Shown piece after piece: positions 1-9,700 of a stretch of DNA of 64,000 nucleotides (position 1 is the stretch's first letter; each line of letters starts with the position of its first letter). This DNA is from Saccharothrix sp. GTDB taxonomy: Bacteria > Actinomycetota > Actinomycetes > Mycobacteriales > Pseudonocardiaceae. Where the stretch lies: contig NZ_JAPSLK010000013.1 in the NCBI RefSeq assembly GCF_031180885.1, positions 62,001 through 126,000 of the forward strand. Direction: 5' to 3'. Position numbers and translations under genes: made by a program. Below the pieces are notes generated by a model. That model ran no database searches. It had not been told where the DNA came from and saw only the letters and a program-made list of their open reading frames with translations.

Positions 1-1368
1 TTGATGCTGCTCACCCCCGGCTACTGGCTCGCGCCCGCACTGGTCGCGCTCGCGGCGTGGATCCGCGACGACCCCGACTTGGCCGGGAAAGCGCTCGCCG
101 AGGCCGTGCGCCGGGACAACGACAAGGCGTCGCTGTTCTTCGCGCTCGTGCTGCGCCGCCACCAGCGCGACGCCGCCACGGCCCGCTGGGTCCGGCAGTA
201 CATCGCGCGGCAGGACCCGTCCAGGTTGTCGCGGGAGTTCGTCGTCGTCCTCGACGCGGTCAGCACCGGGGCGCTGGGCGTGCAGGCGAAACCGCTGGTG
301 CTGGACCAGCTCAGCGAGTGGTACGACCGGTTGTGCGCGGACCGCGCGGTGGTGGACCGGCAGGTCGAGCGGTGGACGCGGATGCTCGACGGCCTGCGCA
401 CGCCGATCGGCCCGCGCTACCAGGTGCTGCCGTCGATCAGCCCGACCTGGCCGCAGCTCAAGGACCTCTACGAGGGCGCGACCGTGCACGGCCGGGCCGA
501 GGAGCTGTTCCGCGGCATCTTCACCGGTCCGGTGCCGCCGCCCGGCGACCTGCACCAGCGCGTGGACGCCATCCTGGACGGCCTGGTCACCAACTTCGAC
601 GCCGAGGAAGCGCCGTTGCGGCACAAGGAGGCCCGCCTCCAGTCGATCATCGACGCGGACGGCGACAAGACCGCCGCGGCCAAGGCGATGGCGCAGGCCG
701 ACCCGGTGCACGAGCAGACCACCGACTTCCTCACCGTGCTGAGCAACTCCGCCCTGTACGCGGCCGAGTCGGGCGCGTCGCCGGGCACCCAGCGGTTCGC
801 GATCGCCCTCGCCAAGGGGTGGATCGTCGAGGGAGCGGGCCGGTTGGAGGCGGCGAACGTGGCCGCCGAGCCCAAGGCGGTGGCGCTGTCGCTGGAGGGG
901 TGGACCGCCCAGGTGGACGGCCGCACCAGCGAGCAGGCCCTGGTCGCCGGGCTGGCCGCGCACGTCGACGCCGAGACCGAGCGGGCGGTGCGGGCGGTGC
1001 GGTTCGCCGGGCCGATGCTGGGGGCGGCCGTCGGTGCGGGTGTCCTGACGTTCATCGCGCTGCTGGCGGCGTTGGGCGGCGGGGTCGGGTTCGCGGTGCT
1101 GTGCCTGGTCGGGGCGTTGGTCCTGGGTGGCTGGTCGGCGTGGGAGGCGCGGGCGCTGCCGGCGCGCCGGGACGAGATCCGGCGGCAGGGCGAGCGGCGG
1201 CGGGCCGCGGCGGTGGGGCGGTTGCGCGGCGGGATCGCCGAACTGGTCGACCTGCGCGGCGAGTGGCAGCGGGAACTGGCGGGCGCGGCGCGGTTCCGCG
1301 AGTACATGGAGCGGTTGGACGGCGCGGCTTTCGTGGCCCAAGCGCCCGACCAGAGAAGGGGCGCGTGA
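1..1368 (+). CDS. Uncharacterised protein with two C-terminal membrane segments (5' partial)
   Basis: The reading frame is open at base 1, so the true start probably lies to the left; 455 residues are visible. I do not recognise the family. The first ~330 residues look alpha-helical and soluble. Two hydrophobic segments follow at about residues 335-358 and 360-380, rich in Gly, Ala, Val and Leu. A basic, probably coiled tail (Arg-rich, about 385-445) comes next. The stop is 4 bases before the next small gene, and two further genes follow closely, so it is the first visible member of an operon ending in a Ycf46-like AAA+ ATPase. A membrane-linked partner of that ATPase is plausible but is inference only. 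Confidence 0.7.
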   Translation: MMLLTPGYWLAPALVALAAWIRDDPDLAGKALAEAVRRDNDKASLFFALVLRRHQRDAATARWVRQYIARQDPSRLSREFVVVLDAVSTGALGVQAKPLVLDQLSEWYDRLCADRAVVDRQVERWTRMLDGLRTPIGPRYQVLPSISPTWPQLKDLYEGATVHGRAEELFRGIFTGPVPPPGDLHQRVDAILDGLVTNFDAEEAPLRHKEARLQSIIDADGDKTAAAKAMAQADPVHEQTTDFLTVLSNSALYAAESGASPGTQRFAIALAKGWIVEGAGRLEAANVAAEPKAVALSLEGWTAQVDGRTSEQALVAGLAAHVDAETERAVRAVRFAGPMLGAAVGAGVLTFIALLAALGGGVGFAVLCLVGALVLGGWSAWEARALPARRDEIRRQGERRRAAAVGRLRGGIAELVDLRGEWQRELAGAARFREYMERLDGAAFVAQAPDQRRGA

Positions 1369-1372
1369 CGAC

Positions 1373-1612
1373 ATGCCGAACCCGATCACCGGCGATCCGC
1401 GACCGGCCGACGCCGCGGCCACCGGGCAGCCGGCCGGCCCGTCCGCAGCCGCCGGCCGGCCGGCAGCGGCCGTGCCGCGGCCCGGTCCGCCGACCACTGA
1501 AGCTGCCGTGCCGCGGCACGCCGTGGTGGATGGCGAGATGGCGTTGCGGCTGCCCGACTGGGACCTCCTGCCGCCCGCCGAGTTCCTCGACCGCCGGCGC
1601 GGCGGGCGGTGA
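1373..1612 (+). CDS. Small proline/alanine-rich protein
   Basis: This 79-residue ORF starts at an ATG preceded by AGAAGGGG about 9 bases upstream and lies 4 bases after the previous stop. The first 50 residues are low-complexity (Pro, Ala, Gly). The last 30 carry a more protein-like segment (MALRLPDWDLLPPAEFLDRR). No family is recognised. Its position between two genes with minimal spacing suggests it is translated with the operon, perhaps as a disordered linker or adaptor. It could instead be fused to the next gene by an overlooked frameshift, since the following ORF begins 4 bases after this stop in another frame. Confidence 0.5.
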   Translation: MPNPITGDPRPADAAATGQPAGPSAAAGRPAAAVPRPGPPTTEAAVPRHAVVDGEMALRLPDWDLLPPAEFLDRRRGGR

Positions 1613-1616
1613 CGCG

Positions 1617-2135
1617 GTGCGCCGGTTGCCCGGGCCGTACGCGGCGTGGACGAGTTGGCTGGAGGCGTTCGGCCGGGGCGAGGACCTGCCGGCCGCGCAC
1701 CTGACCGCCGTCACCGCCGACCTCGGACCGCAGATGGTCGAACGCCTCCTGACCCTTGTCGCGCAAGCGTTCCACGACCGCCAACACAAGTGGCAGGAAG
1801 CGCTGCAACGGGACCTCAAAGCCCTCACCGCCCAACCCGCCCACGCCACGACCGCCGTGGCCGCGGTCCTGCGCGACGCCCGCCTGCGCCTCGCTCCCCT
1901 GCGCGAGTTCACCGAACTCCCCCAACTGCCCGAAGACGTCCGCACCAACCTCCGCTCCGCGCTGGCGGAGACCGTCACCTCGGCGCAGCGCACCCTCGAA
2001 GGCTCCATCCGCGACGCCCCCGTCGAGTTCCAGTCGGCGGTCCGCGCCAACAGCCTCGTCCCCGGCCTCACCCGGCCGCGCACCGCACCCGCCACCGCCC
2101 CGGCACGACCGCCGGGCCGTCGGGTCATCCTCTGA
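1617..2135 (+). CDS. Uncharacterised helical protein of the AAA-ATPase operon
   Basis: A 172-residue ORF from GTG 1617. Real protein sequence begins right after this start (VRRLPGPYAAWTSWLEAFGRG). The product is mostly helical, with no membrane segment and no motif I recognise; the last ~20 residues are Pro/Ala-rich and basic. It lies 4 bases after the small ORF and 16 bases before the AAA+ ATPase, so co-transcription is likely. The function is unknown; adaptor or substrate of the ATPase is inference from position only. Confidence 0.6.
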   Translation: MRRLPGPYAAWTSWLEAFGRGEDLPAAHLTAVTADLGPQMVERLLTLVAQAFHDRQHKWQEALQRDLKALTAQPAHATTAVAAVLRDARLRLAPLREFTELPQLPEDVRTNLRSALAETVTSAQRTLEGSIRDAPVEFQSAVRANSLVPGLTRPRTAPATAPARPPGRRVIL

Positions 2136-2151
2136 AAGGACAACGCCAAGC

Positions 2152-3696
2152 ATGGCCAACGGGGCGGAAACCCGAGCCCGCATCGAGTCCTACCTGCTCG
2201 CGCGCATACCGTTCGTGTCCGTGCGCACGGTCGAACGCGGTCGCGCGCTGGAGATGCTGGGCGACCTCGCGCAGCTCAAGCAGCTCGACATCCTCGTGCA
2301 CACCCTCAGCCAGGGGCTGCGGGACCTGCGCACCAAGCAGGTCGTCACCGACGACAAGTCCCTGCTGGGCGCGTTGGACCTGGCGGGCGAGTGGTTCCAG
2401 GCGCGGGCGAACCTGACCGTGGTGTTCACCGACGTCCAGCACCTGTCCGACGACAACGACGTCGCCCGGCGGTTCGCCGACCTGGCCACGCTGGCCGAGG
2501 AGCACGGCGGCAGCATCGTCGTCATCACCTCGGACGCGGTGTGGAGTCCGTTGCAGCGCATGGGGATGGCCGTGTCGCTCGACCTGCCGGACGTGGACGA
2601 GATGCGCGCGGAGATCGAGGGGTTCCTCCAGCCGTACGCGTCGGCGATCCCGATCGAGTGGGGTCCGGCGGACTACGAGCAGGCGGCGTCGATCCTGTGC
2701 GGGGTGACCAAGATCGAGGCGCTGAACATCCTGGCCACGTTCGTGGTGAAGCGCTCGGTGACCAAGGACGACCTGCACCTGCTCAGCCAGGCCAAGGACT
2801 CCATCTTCAGCGAGCTGGCAGGCATCGAGCGGGTGTCGCTGCGCGACGCCGACCACCGCGTCGGCGGGCTGGCCGGGCTGCGCCAGTGGCTGGACCGCAA
2901 ACGCCCGCTGCTCACCATGGACCTGCGCGACCGGGGCATGCGCGCGCCGCGCGGGGTGCTGCTGGTCGGCGTGCCGGGGTGCGGGAAGTCGTTGTCCGCC
3001 AAGGCGATCGCCGCGGACTGGCAGCTCCCGCTGTACCGGCTGGACATGGGTTCGGTGCTGGGCCACTACGTCGGCCAGTCGGAGAACCGGCTGCGCGACG
3101 CGCTGGCGACCGCGGACACCGTGGCGCCGTGCGTGCTGTGGATCGACGAGATCGAGAAGGGCCTGGCCGGGTCGGGCTCGGACAGCACCGGCGTGACGAC
3201 CCGCCTGGTCGGCCAGTTCCTGTACTGGCTCCAGGAGTCGCGGGCGCGCGTGTTCGTGGTGGCGACGGCGAACGACACCCGGTCCCTGCCGCCGGAACTG
3301 CTGCGCAGCGGGCGGTTCGACGACATGTTCTTCGTCGACCTGCCCGACGCGGAGGAGCGGCGCGAGATCATCGACATCTACCTCCGCAAGTACCTGCGGA
3401 CGGCGGTGCCGGAGCAGGTGGTCGAGGAACTGGTCGGGATCAGCGAGGGCTTCGCCGGGTCCGACCTCCAGTCGGCGGTCGCCGAGATCGGCTACGAGGC
3501 CATCCGCGTAGGCGACGCCAACGTGCCCGTCGAGTACTACTACAGCGCTTTCCGCAACGTCGTCCCGCTGTCCCGCTCGGCCCCGGAACGCATCGAGGAA
3601 GTCCGGCTCCTGCGCGACCGGGCGATCCCGGCGTCCGGACGTGCCCGGAAGACGGCGGACCGGTCGACCGGGTCCCGGCGGGTGGTCCTGGGCTGA
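2152..3696 (+). CDS. Ycf46-like AAA+ ATPase
   Basis: A 514-residue ATPase. The start is set by an AAAGGA ribosome site before ATG 2152. Residues 1-220 form a non-ATPase domain resembling the N-terminus of Ycf46, the AAA protein of cyanobacteria and plastids (early segment PFVSVRTVERGRALEML). A VGGLAGLRQWLDRKR linker, typical of Ycf46, leads into the AAA+ core. The core has Walker A GVPGCGKS at about 273-280, Walker B CVLWIDEIEK at about 326-335, a sensor-1 stretch VVATANDTRSL and an arginine-finger region LLRSGRFDDMFF. All ATPase residues look intact, so it should be active. The cellular role of the family is poorly defined. It ends an operon of uncharacterised genes; the job of that operon is unknown. 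Confidence 0.85.
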   Translation: MANGAETRARIESYLLARIPFVSVRTVERGRALEMLGDLAQLKQLDILVHTLSQGLRDLRTKQVVTDDKSLLGALDLAGEWFQARANLTVVFTDVQHLSDDNDVARRFADLATLAEEHGGSIVVITSDAVWSPLQRMGMAVSLDLPDVDEMRAEIEGFLQPYASAIPIEWGPADYEQAASILCGVTKIEALNILATFVVKRSVTKDDLHLLSQAKDSIFSELAGIERVSLRDADHRVGGLAGLRQWLDRKRPLLTMDLRDRGMRAPRGVLLVGVPGCGKSLSAKAIAADWQLPLYRLDMGSVLGHYVGQSENRLRDALATADTVAPCVLWIDEIEKGLAGSGSDSTGVTTRLVGQFLYWLQESRARVFVVATANDTRSLPPELLRSGRFDDMFFVDLPDAEERREIIDIYLRKYLRTAVPEQVVEELVGISEGFAGSDLQSAVAEIGYEAIRVGDANVPVEYYYSAFRNVVPLSRSAPERIEEVRLLRDRAIPASGRARKTADRSTGSRRVVLG

Positions 3697-3712
3697 GCTT
3701 GCGGAGCACCCC

Positions 3713-3741
3713 TTGACAGCGCGCGGCCGGCTTCGGATTCT
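3713..3741 (+). promoter_or_regulatory. Candidate sigma70-type promoter of the SARP gene
   Basis: TTGACA (3713-3718), a perfect -35 consensus, lies 17 bases before GATTCT (3736-3741), a weak -10. The SARP start codon follows at 3769. The hexamer is conspicuous in such GC-rich sequence. The promoter is predicted from sequence only. Confidence 0.45.
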
Positions 3742-3768
3742 GGTCGGTCGCCATTACCGGGGGGTGCG

Positions 3769-6759
3769 ATGGACATCCGGGTGTTGGGAAGGTTGGAGGC
3801 CGTCCGGGACGGCCTCCCCGTCTACGTCCGGTCGGGGCACAAACCGCGACTGGTGCTGGCGGTGCTGCTCGCGCGGGCCGACCGGGTGGTCACCACCGAG
3901 GGGCTGATCGCCGCGGTGTGGGGAGACCGGCCGCCGGCGTCGGCCCGGCGCAACGTCCAGCAGTACGTCCTGCAACTGCGGGACGCGTTGGGCGGCGGGC
4001 TCCTTGCCCGGCGGGACAACGGTTATGTGGCTGCGGTGGGTGAGCACCTGGACGCGGCGCGGTTCCGGCGGCTGGCGGCCGAGGGCGAGGCGGCGCTGGC
4101 GTGCGGCGAGGTCGAGCGGGCGTGCCGGACGTTGCGGGCCGCGCTGGACCTGTGGCGCGGGGCGGCGTTCGCGGAGTTCGTCGACTGCCCGGTGGTGGCG
4201 GCCGAGGCGGCGGGCCTGGAGCAGTTGCGGCTGGACGTCTGGGAGCGGTGGGCGGACGCGGAACTGGCGGCCGGGCGGCCCGACCCGGTCGCGGCCGAAC
4301 TGGCCGGGCCGGTGCGGGACAACCCCTTCCGGGAAGGGTTGTGCGCGCGGTGGATGCGCGCGTTGCACCTCGGCGGGAGGCAGGTCGAGGCGCTGACGGC
4401 GTTCCGGCGCATCCGGGTGTCGCTGCGGGAGGAACTCGGCCTCGAACCCGGTCACGAGCTTCGCCGGCTGCACGAGGCCATCCTGCGTGGCGACGAGCCG
4501 CACCCGGCCGTGCCGACGCCGCACGAGTTGCCGCCCGACGTGCGCGGATTCACCGGGCGGGTGGAGGCGCTGCGGCGGCTGGAGGAGTTGCTGCGGTCCG
4601 GCGGCACGGTGGTGGTCGTCACGGGCACGGCCGGCGCGGGGAAGAGCGCGCTGGCCGTGCACTGGGGCCACCGGGTCGCGGACCGCTTCCCCGGCGGGCA
4701 ACTGCACCTCAACCTGCGCGGGCACGGCGCCGGCACGCCGATGCTCCCCGTGGACGCGTTGTCGGTCCTGCTGCGGACGCTGGGCGTGCCACCGGACCGG
4801 ATACCGACCGACCCCGCCGAAGCCGCCGCGCGCTTCCGGTCCGTGACGGCCGGGCGCCGGTTGCTCATCGTGCTGGACGACGCCCTGACCGCGGAACAGG
4901 TCCGTCCCATGCTGCCCGGCGGCCCGAACTGCGTGGTCGTGGTCACCAGCCGGAACCGATTAACCGGACTCGTCGCGCACGACGGCGCTCATCGGCTCGC
5001 GCTGGACGTGCTGGAGCCGGACGAGGGCACCGCGCTGCTGACCCGGTTGCTCGGTCCTGGGCGGGCCGCCGCCGAGCCGGACGCGGTGGCCGAACTGGGG
5101 GCGACCTGTGCGTGGCTGCCGTTGGCACTGCGCATCGCCGCCGCTCGGCTGCTCGACCGACCCGACTACTCGATCGCGTCCTACGTTGCCGATCTCCGTG
5201 CGCACGATCCGTTGGCGTTGCTGGCGGTCGAGGACGATGAACGCAGTGCGGTCGGTGCTGCGTTCGATTCGTCGTACCGGGCGCTCCCGGAGTCGGTCCG
5301 GCGGATCTTCCGGTTGTCGGGGCTGGTGTCGCTGCCCGACTTCACGGCGGCGTCGCTGGCGGCGTCGGCGGGCGAGTCGGACGTCGCTGCGGCGCTCGAC
5401 GTGCTCACCGGCGCGCACCTGGTGGAGAAGCGCGGCCCCGACCGCTACGCCCTGCACGACCTGCTCCGCGCGTACGCCGCGCGGCAGTGCCGGCGGGAGG
5501 ACTCCGCCGAGGAACGGTCGGCTGCTCGGACCCGGCTGTTCGAGTGGTACCTGGACATGGTGACGACCGCGGCGGACCTGCTCTGGCCGGACCGCCCGGC
5601 CAGCCCGTTCCGCCCCGCCCCGGTTCGGCGCACGGACGCCGTGGCCGACCCCGCTTCGGCGAAGCGGTGGCTGGACGCCGAGCACCACAACCTGGCGGAA
5701 GCGATCCGCGCGGCCGAGCGGCACGGACCGCGGGCCTACGCGTGGCTGCTCAGCGAACGGCTCCTGTTGTACTACCTCCAGTCGCGGCTGGTGGTGGAGT
5801 GGATCGCGAGCGCGGAGACGGCCCTGGCCGCCGCCCGCGCCGAGGACGACCGGTTGGGGCGGGCGGCGGCGCTGGTGAGCCTGACCTCCGCGCACTACTC
5901 CACGTCCGCGTTCCGGCTCAGCGCGGAGATCGGGGAGCTGGCCGCGAGCGCCTGTGCCGAGATCGGCTGGACGTACGGCGAGGCGGTCGCCCTGCTGCAC
6001 ATCGGCCTTGTGCTGTCCTACCGGGGCGAAACCGACCGCGCCGTTGCCCACCTGAGTCGGGCCGGCGACCTCTACGCGCAGATCCCACTGCCGTACCTGC
6101 ACGGGATAATCCCTGCCCACACCGCCACCGCGATGCTCCTCGCCGGCCGCCTGGACGACGCCATGTCCCACGCCACCCGAGCCCTGCACCTGGCCCGCCG
6201 CCACGGCGCGTTGCGCCTGGAGGCCCACAGCCTGCTGATCCTCGGCGAACTCAACCGCCAACTCGGCCGTTTCGACACCGCCACCACCCACCTGGCAGAG
6301 GGCCTGGTGGTAGCCCGCCGAACCGCCGCGTCGTTCCACGAGGCCGCAACCCTGTGCGCGATGGCCCGAGTCCACCGCGACACCGGCCACCTCGACACCG
6401 CCACCGACCACGCCTACTCGGCCCTGACGATCGCCCACCGCATGCGCGACCGCCGCGTAGAGGCCGAGGTCCGCAACTGCCTGGGCTCTGTCCACCTGCT
6501 CGACGGGCACCATGAGGCGGCGATCGCCATGCACGGGGAGGCGTTGCGGATCGCGGAGGAGATCGACGTCCAGTACCAGGTGGCGGAGGCTGTGCTGGGC
6601 TTGGCGTCGGTGCACCAGGTGCTCGGCGACGGGGCGCGGTCCGCGACACACGCGGACCGCGCCCTCGGCCTGGCCAGGAAGTACGGACTCGGCGGCCAGG
6701 AACGCCGAGCCCTCGCCCATCTGAACGGGCTCGGTCACTCACCGAGCCCGTCCGGCTGA
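3769..6759 (+). CDS. AfsR/SARP-family transcriptional regulator (wHTH-BTAD-NB-ARC-TPR)
   Basis: A 996-residue multi-domain regulator. An OmpR-type winged helix spans about residues 1-95, with the usual opening DIRVLGRLEAVRDG. A bacterial transcriptional activator domain follows to about 245 and ends in the family hallmark EELGLEPGHELRRLHEAIL. An NB-ARC-type ATPase comes next, with P-loop GTAGAGKS at about 286-293 and LLIVLDD as the Walker B region. TPR-like helical repeats fill roughly 590-990. Proteins of this build (AfsR-like) activate antibiotic or morphological genes, with the NTPase/TPR part acting as sensor or switch. The start ATG is preceded by GGGGGGTG. No biosynthetic cluster is adjacent, so the target is not visible. 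The terminal codons contain a strong hairpin. Confidence 0.93.
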   Translation: MDIRVLGRLEAVRDGLPVYVRSGHKPRLVLAVLLARADRVVTTEGLIAAVWGDRPPASARRNVQQYVLQLRDALGGGLLARRDNGYVAAVGEHLDAARFRRLAAEGEAALACGEVERACRTLRAALDLWRGAAFAEFVDCPVVAAEAAGLEQLRLDVWERWADAELAAGRPDPVAAELAGPVRDNPFREGLCARWMRALHLGGRQVEALTAFRRIRVSLREELGLEPGHELRRLHEAILRGDEPHPAVPTPHELPPDVRGFTGRVEALRRLEELLRSGGTVVVVTGTAGAGKSALAVHWGHRVADRFPGGQLHLNLRGHGAGTPMLPVDALSVLLRTLGVPPDRIPTDPAEAAARFRSVTAGRRLLIVLDDALTAEQVRPMLPGGPNCVVVVTSRNRLTGLVAHDGAHRLALDVLEPDEGTALLTRLLGPGRAAAEPDAVAELGATCAWLPLALRIAAARLLDRPDYSIASYVADLRAHDPLALLAVEDDERSAVGAAFDSSYRALPESVRRIFRLSGLVSLPDFTAASLAASAGESDVAAALDVLTGAHLVEKRGPDRYALHDLLRAYAARQCRREDSAEERSAARTRLFEWYLDMVTTAADLLWPDRPASPFRPAPVRRTDAVADPASAKRWLDAEHHNLAEAIRAAERHGPRAYAWLLSERLLLYYLQSRLVVEWIASAETALAAARAEDDRLGRAAALVSLTSAHYSTSAFRLSAEIGELAASACAEIGWTYGEAVALLHIGLVLSYRGETDRAVAHLSRAGDLYAQIPLPYLHGIIPAHTATAMLLAGRLDDAMSHATRALHLARRHGALRLEAHSLLILGELNRQLGRFDTATTHLAEGLVVARRTAASFHEAATLCAMARVHRDTGHLDTATDHAYSALTIAHRMRDRRVEAEVRNCLGSVHLLDGHHEAAIAMHGEALRIAEEIDVQYQVAEAVLGLASVHQVLGDGARSATHADRALGLARKYGLGGQERRALAHLNGLGHSPSPSG
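6726..6750. terminator. Bidirectional hairpin terminator inside the SARP 3' end
   Basis: CGGGCTCGGT and ACCGAGCCCG form a perfect 10-bp stem with a 5-base loop. It covers the last codons of the SARP gene, 7 bases before its stop codon ends. The convergent RHS gene ends only 5 bases beyond, so this is the only good terminator candidate for either gene. There is no T-run, as is common in actinomycetes. Confidence 0.6.
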
Positions 6760-6764
6760 CCTCG

Positions 6765-9700
6765 TCAGGCGTCTACCTGTCCACCCGGGCGGGTTGTGGA
6801 GGGAGGGCACCGGAACTGGTAACACGGCGTCATGATCTCCGGCGGTCCCCCGCAACCCCACACGCACGAGCTGACGCTGTGCCCGCCGCTGAGACTCATC
6901 CTCGTCTCGAAGCCGATGGTCGTTCCGTAGCCCGACCAGTACTTCCCGTCGGAGGTCGTCCCGTCCGCGATGCACATGCCCCACCCGGGAGCGACGCAGA
7001 ACGAGGCCGACGTGTCCTGGTCGACCGGAGCCGCAGTGGCTTCCCAGAACGTCACCGCTACGCCCGGCGTGCCGACGGTCCCCACCTCGATCTGCACCGC
7101 CGTCCCACCGGTGTGCGGGTTCGTGGAGATCACGAGCGACGCGCACAGGTCCAAGCAGATGTCGATGGCCGTGTAGCGATGGATCGGTGGCGGCGGGGGT
7201 GCGGGTGGAGCGGGCGGTGCGGGCATCGAGAACTGCGGGGGCTTGTAGGGGGTGCAGAAGATCGACGTGAAGCCCAAGCTCTCACGGGTGCACGTGGCGC
7301 TTCGCTGCTCGCGCTGCCAGGCCTGGTCGTAGAGGTGGAGGTTCCACTGGTAGTCGTCCCACTGACCCTCCAGGGCAGCCGGCGAGCTTCCGGTCGACGG
7401 CGACCACGTCGGCTTGGTGGAACATGGCACCCCGAAGTAGCACGGCGTCACCGGCGGCCTTCCCGGTGGTGCCGCACCCGGCCGCTTGCGGGTCTTCACG
7501 AAACTGGTGGTGTTGGTCTTGGCGTCGTGGACCGCCTTTCCTTCGCCGTCGAAGGTCGGCCGCGCGCTCAGCGTGCAGTCATCGTTGCCGCAGTCGATGA
7601 GACCGGACGGGTCGCTGCTGGTCACCGGGTTGTTGTGGCTGTAGGCGTACCCGTGCAGTTGCTGCGGATCGCCGAGGTTCATGATCGGGTCGAGGCTGAT
7701 GAACCTACCCGTTGACGGGTCGTATTCGCGGGCGCCCAGGTGGGTCAGGCCGGTGTTGTCGTTGGTGCCGCCGACGAAGCCCTTGTCCATTGTGGACGGC
7801 CAGACGCCCGTCGTTTCACGGAGGGTTCCGTAGGGGGTTTGGCGGCGTTGGGCGACCGTTTGCGAGTTCGAGTGGACCGTGGTCAGTGCGGTGCCCTGGT
7901 GGTCGGTGGCCAGCCAGCGGAGGCCGGAGGCGGTTCGGGTGGCGACGGGGTGGCCGGCGTGGGTGTAGTGGCGGGTGGTGGTCTTGGTGCCGGAGCTCTT
8001 GGTGTGGCGCAGTTCCTGGTCGGGCAGGTACAGGGTGCTGCCGGTCGGGTCGCGGCGGATCAGGCGGTTGCCGTCGGCGTCGTAGATGTACTGGGTGGTG
8101 CCTGTGGTGTCGGTGCTGGTGGACAGGTGGCCTTCGATGTCCCAGTTGAGGGTTTGGGTTCCGGCCGGCGAGGGGCGGGTTTTGGTGTTGCCCAGGTTGT
8201 CGTAGGTGTAGGTGGCGGTTCGGGTGCCGGTTGAGTCGGTCGTGCTGGTGGCGCGCAGGGTGTGTGGTTGCGGGTTGCCGGGGGTGGGGTGGGTGTAGGT
8301 GGTGGTGGACTGGCCGGAAGCTGTCGCGTGGTCGACCAGTTTCGTGCGGTTGCCCACCTTGTCGAACTCCCAGCTGTGCCAGTACTTCGCGGCACCGCCC
8401 AGAGCGCCGGTCGACGGGTTGGGACCGCATTCGCCGTTCAGAGGGGTCCATGCCTCCTTGAGCCTGCGGAGGTTGTCGTGGCGGAAGCATTGGATGTCCG
8501 CGGCGCCGCCTGCCGGCGTGTCGGCGATGCGGACCACGTTGCCGGCGTTGTCGTAGCCCAGGTTGATGTCGAGGACAGCCGACGGGGCGACCTCCTTCAC
8601 CGTGAGCATCCGCGTCACCCGGCGCGTGCCCTCCTCGTAGTACAGACCGGTGTCCATGACCCGGCCACCGTTGTTGCGCCGACCCAGCACGGCCAACTCG
8701 CCCAAGCGGGTGTAGGCGGTCAGGTCCACGTACGTCGTGGCGTCGATGGACGTGGACAGGGTGTGCGGCTTGTCCAGGTCGGTGTAGCGGGACGTCAGGG
8801 TCTCGGCGGGTAGGCCGCCGTCGCCGTCGAGGTCGGGCAGGGTTGTCGTCTCTGCCAGGCCGCCGGCTGTGTAGCTGTGGCTGTAGGCGTAGGTGCCGGC
8901 TAGGCCGGTCTCGGCGACGGGGATCGTGTAGGTGACGCCGGTTGGCTTGTAGTCGGCGGTGTACCCGGTGATCTCGCGGGTGTAGCGGTTCGTGCCCTCG
9001 ATCCTGGTCGACCGGGTGAGGTGGCCCTTGACCACGGTGTCGTAGATCCACTCGCTCCGCAGGACCGAACCGGCGAGCACACCGGTCCTGCGGCCGAGCG
9101 CGTCGTAGGAGAACGTGAGCGTCTTGTTGTCGGCGTCGGTCACCGACACCAGCTCGCCCGCGTCGTTGTGGGCGTGGGCGGTCGTCCCCTTGTCCGGGTC
9201 GGAGACGGTCCGCTTGCGTCCGCGCAGGTCGTAGTCGTAAGTCCAGCGGTTGCCGGCCGGGTCGGTGATGGTCTCCAGTTCACCCTTGCGGGTGTAGCTG
9301 TACGTGGTGGCGTCGAAGGTTCCTGACGGTGTCGGCCCGTGGTACTGGCGCAACGCGGTCGTCCGGCCCGAAGCGTTGGTGATGGTCGAGGTCGCGGTGC
9401 CGCCAACCGGCGGGGTGACGTCGACCCGGTCGCCGCCGTACCCGGTCGTGGTCCGCCACTTCTCGACACCCAGCTGGTGGTGGCTCGACGCGGTCTCCCG
9501 GCCCGCCCCGTCGAACTGCCGGCGGGCCTGCGCGGGGATGACGTTGTCGCCCTCGGGCAGGAACAGCTCCTTGCCCGGGGCACCGTTGGCGAGGTACGGG
9601 CTGTTGGCCTTCCACGCCCGACCCGCCGTGTCGTAGAACGTGTCCACCACGATCCGCCCACCCCCGGTACCCGCTTCCGGCGACTGGGTCTGGCGGTGCC

